A stretch of 51,266 nucleotides of DNA. It comes from Flavobacterium sp. (lineage in GTDB: Bacteria > Bacteroidota > Bacteroidia > Flavobacteriales > Flavobacteriaceae). The notes under the pieces are model-generated. The model did no database searches. It was given only the letters and a program-made list of their open reading frames with translations, and had not been told where the DNA came from. Numbering within the stretch: the first letter of the stretch is position 1; the number at the start of each line of letters is the position of its first letter. The stretch lies in assembly GCA_003497625.1 (NCBI GenBank), contig DNNO01000023.1, positions 1 through 51,266 of the forward strand, given 5' to 3'. Made by a program: the position numbers and the translations under genes. Positions 34,358 to 42,051 of the stretch are shown here, piece by piece.

Positions 34358-35416
34358 ATGTTAAAAACCAATTTAAAAGCTGTTGATTTCTTCTGTTCTG
34401 GTGGAGGAATGAGTTCTGGCATGCAAAATTCTGGCATAAAAATTCTAGCTGGAATTGATTATGACAATACTTGTAAAGAAACATACGAAGCTAACATCAA
34501 AGGAGCAAAATTTATTCATGCTGATGTTTTTGAATACAAAGAAGAAACCCTTGAGAAAGAACTCAATCTTCAAAAAAATGACGATAATTTAGTTCTAATT
34601 GGATGCAGTCCTTGTCAATTTTGGAGTATTATAAATACAGACAAAGAAAAATCTAGCAAATCTAAGAGCTTACTTGTTGAGTTTAGAAGATTTGTTGAAT
34701 ATTTCAATCCTGGTTATGTCGTTGTTGAAAATGTGCCAGGTGTTTTAAGAAGAAAAGATGAAAGTGGATTAGAAGATTTTATTGTTTGGTTAAACAATCA
34801 AGGCTACAAAGTACATTGTAAAATTCATAATGTTTCTGAATACGGAGTTCCACAAAGTAGAAAAAGACTAACTTTAATTGCAAATAGAATTACTGATTCC
34901 GAACTTGAACCTGTTAAATTTGAAGGTAAAAAACTAACAGTTTATGATGTTATTGGAGAACATAATGGTTTTCCTAAAGTTCCAGCTGGTCATAAAGACG
35001 AAACTGGTTTTATGCATACAGTTGCTGGTTTAAAACAAATTAACATCGACCGACTAAAATTGACAGAAAAAAATGGTGGCTCAAGAATGTCATACGCAAA
35101 CAATGAAGATTTAGCTCCAAAATGTCACAAAAACGATACTACAAATTTTAAAGACACATATGGTAGAATATGGTGGGATAGACAATCTCCAACAATAACT
35201 ACCAAGTTTTTTAGCATTTCTAATGGAAGATTTGCTCATCCAGAAGAAGACAGAGCAATCTCTCTTCGTGAAGGAGCTGTTTTACAATCATTTCCAAAAG
35301 ATTATATTTTTAAGACAACTAGTGTTGCTAATACTGCTAGAATGATAGGGAATGCAGTTCCCCCAAAATATGCTGCCTCAATTGGCAAAGCAATTATACA
35401 AAATCATACAAAATAA
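34358..35416 (+). CDS. C5-cytosine DNA methyltransferase
   Basis: A 352-residue DNA (cytosine-5) methylase. Motif I is DFFCSGGGMSSGM (about 10-22), motif IV with the catalytic Cys86 is GCSPCQFWS, motif VI is VVENVPG (Glu124-Asn125-Val126), motif VIII is QSRKR (166-170), and motif X is IGNAVPP near the C-terminus, so all key elements are present. The ATG at 34358 is preferred over a TTG eleven codons upstream. Between motifs VIII and IX (about 180-310) is the target-recognition region, which gives no hint of the specificity. It starts a three-gene plus-strand set with the GHKL and receiver-like genes (10 and 13 bp gaps). It presumably marks self DNA in a restriction or defence system. Confidence 0.95.
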   Translation: MLKTNLKAVDFFCSGGGMSSGMQNSGIKILAGIDYDNTCKETYEANIKGAKFIHADVFEYKEETLEKELNLQKNDDNLVLIGCSPCQFWSIINTDKEKSSKSKSLLVEFRRFVEYFNPGYVVVENVPGVLRRKDESGLEDFIVWLNNQGYKVHCKIHNVSEYGVPQSRKRLTLIANRITDSELEPVKFEGKKLTVYDVIGEHNGFPKVPAGHKDETGFMHTVAGLKQINIDRLKLTEKNGGSRMSYANNEDLAPKCHKNDTTNFKDTYGRIWWDRQSPTITTKFFSISNGRFAHPEEDRAISLREGAVLQSFPKDYIFKTTSVANTARMIGNAVPPKYAASIGKAIIQNHTK

Positions 35417-35426
35417 TATACTCTAA

Positions 35427-37526
35427 ATGGAACATCATTTTTCAATATCACCTCGAATACTTTTACATTTAGGAGAAGACTTAATAAAGAATGAAAGTAT
35501 TGCATTATTTGAGTTGATAAAAAACTCTTATGATGCATGTGCTAAAAAATGTGAAATTGATTTTCATTTTGAAGATTTGAAGCTTACAAGGATTACAATA
35601 AAGGATGATGGATTTGGCATGACTAAAGAAATTATCGAAAATGTTTGGTTAATAGTTGGTACAGACAATAAAAAAAAGATATTAGAACCTAATAGTTGTG
35701 GAAGAATACCATTGGGAGAAAAAGGAATTGGTCGTTTAGGGATTCATAAACTAGGTAATAAAATCACTCTTTATTCAAAATCTATTGGAAATAGTGAGGT
35801 TGAAGTAAATATAGATTGGGATACATTATATAAAGCACAAAAAATAGATGATTTTAAAATAGATCTTTCAGAAAATGAAACTGCAAAAGAATTTACAAAT
35901 TCAACTGGTACTAAAATAGTAATAGAGAATTTAAAAACTACTTGGGACAGAAGGCAACTAAGAGAGGTATATAGAAATATTAATTCTTTAAACAGCCCTT
36001 TTACAGAAACAAATGATACTTTCAGAGTAATTACAACTAGCAATAATAATGTTTTTGAAGGTTTACCAAATTTTGAAGACATTAAAAAAGATGCTCTTTA
36101 TTTTGGACATTGTAAAATGGAAGGAAAAGAAATTACTGAATTTAATTATAAATTTAAACCTTGGAAATCACTTGAGAAAGTTGAACAAGGAAGGAAAATC
36201 ACTCTTAATGATTTACTTGAAGAAGACAGGATTTTAAAAAAGTATCCTCAAAAAAATGAATTTGAAGAAATAGATCTTAACAAAAGTAAAATTGGTTCCA
36301 TAGAATTCGATATCATTATCTTTGATATGGATGCACAAATATTAAATTTTGCTAACTCTGAAAAAACAAGTCTGCGTGAATATTTAAAAATGAATGGCGG
36401 CATAAGAGTTTATCGGGATGGAATTCGTGTTTATAATTATGGAGAAAGAGATAATGACTGGCTTGGAATTGATTTAAAAAGAGTTCAAAGAGTTGGAGGA
36501 AATGTCAGTAATAACATAATTATAGGATCTGTAAAGCTTGAAAGAGCAAATAGTTTTGGTCTTACAGAAAAGACAAATCGTGAAGGATTCATTGAAAATG
36601 AATCATATGATGATTTTCAAGAAGCTATAAATTATGTTCTTTCTCTGTTTGTTAGAGAAAGAAATAATGACAAATCATTTCTAACAGCACTTTACAAAAA
36701 GCACAGAAGTGTTGAGCCAGTATTATCAGATCTTAATGATTTAGTTAGTATTGTCGAGAAAAAAGTTGAAGATAAAGATGTCAAAGAAGAAATTGTAACT
36801 TATTTACATCGAATTAACGACCAATACAAAGAAGTTAAGGAAGTATTGATAAAAAGTGCAAATGCTGGTCTTAATCTGAGTGTTGTAATTCATGAAATTG
36901 ATAAATTAATTAATCAATTAACAGGATGCATTGAAAGGAATGAAAAAGAAAAGGCGATAAAAATTTCGCAAATGCTCGAAAAAATTATTAGAGGTTATTC
37001 CGCGATGATCAAAAAATCTGATATAAAATTAAATTCATTAAGTAAAATTGTTTCCATTGCTCTAGACAATTATGAATTTCGATTTTCAGATCATTCAATT
37101 AATATAATCACAAATTGGAAAGAGAACAAGTTACAGGCTTATTTGGCAGAAGCTGAATCTATTTCAGTAGTGACTAATTTATTAGATAATGCAATTTATT
37201 GGTTAACGTACGCAAGAAAGAGCGAAAGGTATATTTCTGTTTACATAACAGATCAAATAGAAGGATATATTTCAATAATAGTTTCGGATAACGGACCAGG
37301 ATTTAACATTCCCGTCGATGTTGCTATTAAGCCTTTTATGACTGGAAAACCTCACAACATTGGTTCGGGCTTAGGACTTCATGTTGCCAATGAAATGATG
37401 AATGCCATGAATGGAAAACTATTATTTATCTCAGATGAAAACGAAATCGAATTTCCGCAAGCAGTTAAAAATAATAAGGCCAACAAGGCAATTATCGCCT
37501 TATGCTTCCCGATACAAAAAAAATAA
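35427..37526 (+). CDS. Double GHKL ATPase: MORC/MutL-like N-terminus and histidine-kinase-like C-terminus
   Basis: A 699-residue protein with two GHKL ATPase domains. The N-terminal one is of the HSP90/MORC/MutL kind: Glu29 and Asn33 in ELIKNSYDA, the DDGFGM motif (60-65), and the GEKGIGRLG loop (97-105), then a transducer-like region to about 400. A helical region follows with a VVIHEIDKL segment, in which His489 sits where an H-box histidine would. The C-terminal domain is of the histidine-kinase kind: NLLDNA (584-589), SDNGPG (Asp621), GSGLGL (646-651). There is no transmembrane segment. It is preceded by the methylase gene and followed by the receiver-like gene. MORC-like ATPases in restriction-modification neighbourhoods are known (Iyer, Abhiman and Aravind 2008). 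The kinase activity is inference. AT-rich with many ATA codons, unlike the neighbours outside the cassette. Confidence 0.85.
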   Translation: MEHHFSISPRILLHLGEDLIKNESIALFELIKNSYDACAKKCEIDFHFEDLKLTRITIKDDGFGMTKEIIENVWLIVGTDNKKKILEPNSCGRIPLGEKGIGRLGIHKLGNKITLYSKSIGNSEVEVNIDWDTLYKAQKIDDFKIDLSENETAKEFTNSTGTKIVIENLKTTWDRRQLREVYRNINSLNSPFTETNDTFRVITTSNNNVFEGLPNFEDIKKDALYFGHCKMEGKEITEFNYKFKPWKSLEKVEQGRKITLNDLLEEDRILKKYPQKNEFEEIDLNKSKIGSIEFDIIIFDMDAQILNFANSEKTSLREYLKMNGGIRVYRDGIRVYNYGERDNDWLGIDLKRVQRVGGNVSNNIIIGSVKLERANSFGLTEKTNREGFIENESYDDFQEAINYVLSLFVRERNNDKSFLTALYKKHRSVEPVLSDLNDLVSIVEKKVEDKDVKEEIVTYLHRINDQYKEVKEVLIKSANAGLNLSVVIHEIDKLINQLTGCIERNEKEKAIKISQMLEKIIRGYSAMIKKSDIKLNSLSKIVSIALDNYEFRFSDHSINIITNWKENKLQAYLAEAESISVVTNLLDNAIYWLTYARKSERYISVYITDQIEGYISIIVSDNGPGFNIPVDVAIKPFMTGKPHNIGSGLGLHVANEMMNAMNGKLLFISDENEIEFPQAVKNNKANKAIIALCFPIQKK

Positions 37527-37539
37527 AAAAATCAAACTG

Positions 37540-38919
37540 ATGATAGAAGATTTTGTAGATAGTGTTTTAATTATTGATGATAAAGAAAATGATATATCTA
37601 AACTAAAGAGCCTTCTTGATGAAAAGCAGATCTGGAGTATGCACTTGCTCCCTGAGGACTTATTACAAAATAAATTAAAAATAAAAAATAGAAAATTAAT
37701 TTTTTTGGATTTATTTGTTGATGAAAGTAAAGCCGAAGTAAAAGATCAAGTTTCAATTATTAGAAGAATTTTTAGTGATTCGATCGGAACAGATTTTGGA
37801 TCATATGGACTAATATTATGGACTAAACATTATGACCAATTTGATGATTTTAAAATGCGATTTTATAAATCCTATGAAAAATATCAATTACCAATGTTTA
37901 TTGTTGCTTTAGATAAGTCTAAATATTTAAGAGATGGATTCGAAAATATTTTTGTTGATTTACAAAAACAGCTTTATGAAAATCCTTCAGCAAGCTTCTT
38001 TATAAACTGGGAAGTTATAGTAAAAAAATCAAAAGATTTATCAATCGGGAGTGTATATAACCTAGTCAATAAAAATTCTGAAAGTCTTAATGACAACCTG
38101 AAGTATATCATGTTTCAATTAGCCAGAAATTTTACAGGAATTCCATATGATAAATTAAATGATTATGATTTAGAACATGATGCCATAAAAGCTTTTAGTG
38201 ATTTACTTGCATATAACATTTCTAACGCCAACAGTTCTAGAAAAAATTTATTTGTTGATTGGGAAAATATATCATATAATGGGGTTGCAGACAATATAAC
38301 TGAGTATAAGTATAGTGTTAAAAATTACTTACCCGACTCTAGCGATAAGAAAGAAATTTATAAAAATGGCACATTACTCACAAAATCAGATAAGAAAACA
38401 CTTCATTCAGGCCAAGTAAATGATCTTGAGGAGGAAATTCGAAAAATACAATCTCAAATAAATAGTATTTTGTTAATTGATCACACAAATACGAATACGA
38501 ATAAAATACTACCAGGAAATGTTTATCAAGTTTTGAAAAACAATGATTTTTTTCTCATTAAAGAATTACCAGAAAATTCTATTCCTTTAGTAATTGAAAT
38601 TACACCACCATGTGATTTTTCTCAAAACAAATTAAAAAAACGTAGGATTATTTCAGGTTTTATGACTGATTATAGTAAAGAACTTAAAGAAAAATTTAAT
38701 GGCGATAATTACTATAAAGAAATATGGCCAATATCTTTAGAGGGAAAAACACAAATGATAATTTTTGATTTCAGGTATTTCGGATCTATGGATGAAAAAA
38801 AATTACTTGATAAAAGAAACTATAAAATTTTATTTAGAACAAAAGATAAACTTTTTGCAGATATACTACAAAAATTATCTTCTCATACCGCACGTTTAGG
38901 ACTCTCGATAATTCATTAG
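37540..38919 (+). CDS. Receiver-like domain protein with unknown C-terminal domain
   Basis: A 459-residue protein. The first about 130 residues look like a response-regulator receiver: Asp13-Asp14 after the hydrophobic strand VLIIDD, Asp57 after LIFLD (putative phospho-acceptor), Thr95 in LILWTK and Lys126 in VALDK, with spacing close to CheY. The middle (about 140-320) is helical and the C-terminal part (about 330-459), containing LVIEITPPCDFSQNKLKKRRIISGF, is not recognised. There is no helix-turn-helix DNA-binding output domain. I chose the ATG at 37540, 13 bp after the GHKL stop; an in-frame ATG at 37411 would overlap that gene by over 100 bp. It is likely to be the partner of the GHKL protein. 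Its role in the system is not known. Confidence 0.8.
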   Translation: MIEDFVDSVLIIDDKENDISKLKSLLDEKQIWSMHLLPEDLLQNKLKIKNRKLIFLDLFVDESKAEVKDQVSIIRRIFSDSIGTDFGSYGLILWTKHYDQFDDFKMRFYKSYEKYQLPMFIVALDKSKYLRDGFENIFVDLQKQLYENPSASFFINWEVIVKKSKDLSIGSVYNLVNKNSESLNDNLKYIMFQLARNFTGIPYDKLNDYDLEHDAIKAFSDLLAYNISNANSSRKNLFVDWENISYNGVADNITEYKYSVKNYLPDSSDKKEIYKNGTLLTKSDKKTLHSGQVNDLEEEIRKIQSQINSILLIDHTNTNTNKILPGNVYQVLKNNDFFLIKELPENSIPLVIEITPPCDFSQNKLKKRRIISGFMTDYSKELKEKFNGDNYYKEIWPISLEGKTQMIIFDFRYFGSMDEKKLLDKRNYKILFRTKDKLFADILQKLSSHTARLGLSIIH

Positions 38920-39037
38920 TAATAGAAACTGAAGAATGTCTAGTATTTTATTGTCTAACAAATAAATGAAGCAATAGAAGTTTCTTATTTTTGAGTAAGT
39001 TAAAACCTAATTTTCTCATTTAGTTTAGATTAAAGAA

Positions 39038-40018
39038 CTACATTTTTAGAAATTTTTGCCATCGTATTTTTAAAGCATCTCTATTTGGTTTTTTATTTGA
39101 AGTCAATAAAATCTTATTTTGTAAAAATTCATATCCATCCTTTTTAATAATTTCATTTAAGTGTACTTTCAATTCATTTGGCTCAATACCAATTAAATCT
39201 AAATCAAATAAAGTATGAATATCTGCTCTTAACAGCAAACCATTTGAAGCATGATTGTCTTTTTCTCCTTTATAAGGATTTATGTGTGCAGCTTCTAAAA
39301 TATCTAAAATTTCACAACCTGTAATAACACACTTATCACCGTATAATTCTCTGACTTCATCTCTAAATTTTTTTTGTCCTCTTCTCTGAACTATAGACCT
39401 GTATATTTTACTTCTTTCATCTTCGTCATTAGGCACATAGTCACCTGAAAAAACATCACTCAATAAATTATTATCAGCATCATCTGCTTCAGGATAAATA
39501 ACTTCATTTAATAATTGTTTATATTCTTTATTAAAAAAGTCTTCAAAAAAAGTTTTAGAAATACTTTGCATTGACATATTTCTATTGTAACCTTTATCGT
39601 AATAAGGCTTAATCTTATCAACTGTGATTTTTTTATTAGGTAAAATAAAAGATTCACTATAAAAGGCTTCATATTTAATTACCTCAACAGTTTCTGATAT
39701 CGGCTCTTCAAATTCGTGCCCTTTATTACATCTATATTTTGGCAATTTCGTTTTTCGCTCTTCGTAATTTGTATTATTACAAACTGGACATCTTCTTCTC
39801 GTTTTATTTGAATTATAAATTACAATGTTGGATATTTTTGCTATTCCCAAAACTTTCTCTTTATTAACAATAGCAACAATGTCTCTTTTTTTTATTTGCA
39901 AACAATTCGGTACAAAATTATCATAAACATATTTTGTAGTCAACTCATCTGCATAACCATCATTACTAATATAAGACAAATCATCATTAATGACTGATTT
40001 TAAAATCCAATAATTCAT
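39038..40018 (-). CDS. HNH endonuclease with zinc ribbon and EVE/PUA-like N-terminus
   Basis: A 326-residue protein. The C-terminal domain is a clear HNH nuclease of the HNH_2 type: CVITGCEILDILEAAHINPYKG (about 230-251), SNGLLLRADIHTLFD (about 258-272), with His245, Asn259 and His268 as the likely HNH residues. A zinc ribbon (Cys77, Cys80, Cys97, His101) lies in the middle. The first residues MNYWILKSV resemble the start of EVE/PUA-like domains, which often read modified bases, but the rest of that region is too divergent to be sure. It faces the methylase set, with 118 bp to the receiver-like gene and no shared promoter. It is a plausible restriction nuclease for the methylase. Confidence 0.85.
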   Translation of the reverse strand: MNYWILKSVINDDLSYISNDGYADELTTKYVYDNFVPNCLQIKKRDIVAIVNKEKVLGIAKISNIVIYNSNKTRRRCPVCNNTNYEERKTKLPKYRCNKGHEFEEPISETVEVIKYEAFYSESFILPNKKITVDKIKPYYDKGYNRNMSMQSISKTFFEDFFNKEYKQLLNEVIYPEADDADNNLLSDVFSGDYVPNDEDERSKIYRSIVQRRGQKKFRDEVRELYGDKCVITGCEILDILEAAHINPYKGEKDNHASNGLLLRADIHTLFDLDLIGIEPNELKVHLNEIIKKDGYEFLQNKILLTSNKKPNRDALKIRWQKFLKM

Positions 40019-40109
40019 TACAATATTTTCTTACAAGATAATAAAAATAAACACATCGTAATTAAAATAATGAAAAAAAGAAAAAAACAATCCTAAAGCT
40101 AATTTTTAT

Positions 40110-40670
40110 TTACTTCACCCCATCAACAGCCATCACACCTTCCAAAAAATCAATCCCTTTCACTTCTTCAAAAAAGTCGATTTCGGTTTCGTGAGGTAAA
40201 AAATCGGAGATGATGCGCACAATAAAATCTTGTGGTTTTTTCAAATATTTAAACGTGTAATCTTCCATATTTACAACCGTTTTTTCGGCTAAATCGGTTG
40301 TTCTTACAAACTTATCGGAAGTTAAAGACGATAAGCAAGGTAAATTTAGTTTTGGCTTTTCGGTGACAATGGGTTTTCCGTTTTCAAACAAGCCGCCTTC
40401 GTAACCGTATAGCGAAGCATTGGTAATTTCGATAGGTTTTCCTAAATGCAAATAATCAGGTAAATGGGCTTCTTTTCCTACTACCGCAGCAAAACCCATT
40501 AACACGCAAATATCGTGTGGTGGCATTTGCATCATCGCCTTAGCCGTACTTTCACGACCAATTCCAGAAACGATTACTTCGTACGTATGATTCAAATTAG
40601 GAATTCGAGCTAAAGCGTTTAGGACTTTTTCTCGCTCAATTTCCATTGGGGTTAGGATAATTATCTTCAA
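40110..40670 (-). CDS. Nucleoside phosphorylase / nucleosidase superfamily protein
   Basis: A 186-residue protein of the purine/uridine phosphorylase superfamily. The opening KIIILTPMEIEREKVLNAL, the GIGRESTAKAMMQ segment (about 57-69) and CVLMGFAAVV near residue 80 match the fold, and VVNMEDYTFKYL near residue 130 carries the acidic Glu-Asp that binds ribose in this family. It could be a futalosine or MTA/SAH nucleosidase-like enzyme. The start is TTG at 40670, since no suitable ATG precedes the first strand. It is divergent from a methionine-type aminotransferase, which would fit methionine/MTA metabolism, but this is a weak argument. Confidence 0.75.
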   Translation of the reverse strand: MKIIILTPMEIEREKVLNALARIPNLNHTYEVIVSGIGRESTAKAMMQMPPHDICVLMGFAAVVGKEAHLPDYLHLGKPIEITNASLYGYEGGLFENGKPIVTEKPKLNLPCLSSLTSDKFVRTTDLAEKTVVNMEDYTFKYLKKPQDFIVRIISDFLPHETEIDFFEEVKGIDFLEGVMAVDGVK

Positions 40671-40718
40671 TGTGCATTTTTTTGAAATACAAAGTAAAAG
40701 AAATCTATCTTAGTTTCC

Positions 40719-40726
40719 TAAATTTG
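40719..40726 (+). promoter_or_regulatory. -7-like box before the aminotransferase gene
   Basis: TAAATTTG matches TAnnTTTG and ends 4 bp before the ATG at 40731. No TTTG box is found at the right distance. If used, the mRNA would be nearly leaderless. Confidence 0.3.
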
Positions 40727-40730
40727 TAAC

Positions 40731-41858
40731 ATGTCAAAACTACCTAACATCACTACTAGTATTTTCTCTGTAATGTCGCAATTAGCGAACGAGCAAGGAG
40801 CTATTAATTTATCGCAAGGATTTCCAAATTTCCCTGAAGATGAAAGTTTGTTGCAAATTTCGGAGCGTATTATTCGAGAAAATATTCATCAATATACACC
40901 AATGGCGGGTTTGCCTTCGTTATTGGAAAAAATTGCGAATCAAACGTTAAAACAATACAGTAGAAAAGTCAATACAGCAACTGAAATGCTAGTTACCGCT
41001 GGCGCTACGCAAGGCGTTTTTACAACGATTAACACGTTTGTAAATCATGGCGACGAAGTATTGATTTTAGATCCAAGTTATGACAGTTACGAACCTTCGG
41101 TTTTGGTAGCGGGTGGAAAACCAGTTCGTGTTTCATTAAACGATGATTACACGCCAAATTTCAACCGAATTGAAACCGCGATTTCGGCTAAAACCAAAAT
41201 GATTGTCATTAATAATCCACATAATCCTACTGGAAGAATTTGGACAGAACAAGATTTTGAAGCTTTAGAAACCATTTTAGAAAAACATCCACAAATTCTT
41301 ATTTTAGGAGACGAAGTGTACGAATATATTACGTTTTCGCAACCTCATATTTCGTTTAACACACGTCCAAAATTAGTAGAACGAACCATTATTGCTTCTT
41401 CTTTTGGAAAATCGTTACACGTTACGGGTTGGAAAGTCGGTTATTTAATTGCACCTGAAAATCTAATGTTCGAAATGAAGAAAGTGCACCAGTTTTTGGT
41501 GTTTAGTGTGAATAGTTTTTCACAACATGCTATTTCAGAATATTTGGATGTAGTTGATTTTAGCGAAGTTTCGAAAATGTACCAACGCAAACGCGATTTG
41601 TTTCAAAACCTAATCAAAGAGAGCCGTTTTGAGTTAATGCCTTGCGATGGAACATATTTTCAAGTGGTGAATTACAACCAAATTTCGAATAAAAACGATG
41701 TGGATTTTGCTAAAGAATTGATAGTAAATCATGGAGTGGCTTCCATTCCGATTTCAGTTTTTTATAATGATGCTACTGATAGACACATGCTTCGTTTTTG
41801 TTTTGCGAAAACCGATGAAACTTTGATTGCTGCAGCTGAAAAACTGTGTTCAATTTAG
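40731..41858 (+). CDS. PLP-dependent class I/II aminotransferase (methionine aminotransferase type)
   Basis: A fold-type I aminotransferase, 375 residues. Visible: INLSQGFPNFPED (about 24-36), NPHNPTGRIW (about 163) with the Asn/Pro of the active site, GDEVYEYITF, SSFGKSLHVTGWKVGYLIAP (about 223-242) with the PLP Lys in SFGKSLHVTGW, and MLRFCFAKTDETL near the end. The pattern matches YbdL/methionine aminotransferase and kynurenine aminotransferase, which act on methionine and its keto acid. The substrate is inferred from similarity only. It is single and divergent from the nucleosidase-like gene. Confidence 0.93.
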   Translation: MSKLPNITTSIFSVMSQLANEQGAINLSQGFPNFPEDESLLQISERIIRENIHQYTPMAGLPSLLEKIANQTLKQYSRKVNTATEMLVTAGATQGVFTTINTFVNHGDEVLILDPSYDSYEPSVLVAGGKPVRVSLNDDYTPNFNRIETAISAKTKMIVINNPHNPTGRIWTEQDFEALETILEKHPQILILGDEVYEYITFSQPHISFNTRPKLVERTIIASSFGKSLHVTGWKVGYLIAPENLMFEMKKVHQFLVFSVNSFSQHAISEYLDVVDFSEVSKMYQRKRDLFQNLIKESRFELMPCDGTYFQVVNYNQISNKNDVDFAKELIVNHGVASIPISVFYNDATDRHMLRFCFAKTDETLIAAAEKLCSI

Positions 41859-42051
41859 AAACAGCAAATTTATTTGTCTGCAAAATTAAATTTCAACCTA
41901 AACAATACCTATACAAAATAACATTTTACACTATCAAATCAGCCTTAAAGCCAGTAAATATTGACTTTTTTTGCGTCGTGATAATTTGTATAGTTTTTAT
42001 GACAGATTTTCGCTTCTAACTCTTGAAAAGATATTCTAATTTTAAGAAGTT

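Noticed and set aside
39038-40018. HNH gene as a homing endonuclease
   Set aside because: It is a stand-alone gene not inside an intron or intein, and has a zinc ribbon and N-terminal domain unlike intron-encoded HNH proteins.
34200-40110. Insertion sequence, integrase or prophage as carrier of the defence-like cassette
   Set aside because: No transposase, integrase, attachment-type direct repeat or phage gene is visible at either border.
40110-40670. Naming the nucleosidase-like gene mqnB (futalosine hydrolase)
   Set aside because: The fold is clear, but no other menaquinone futalosine-pathway gene is present in the window, so the specific name is not supported.
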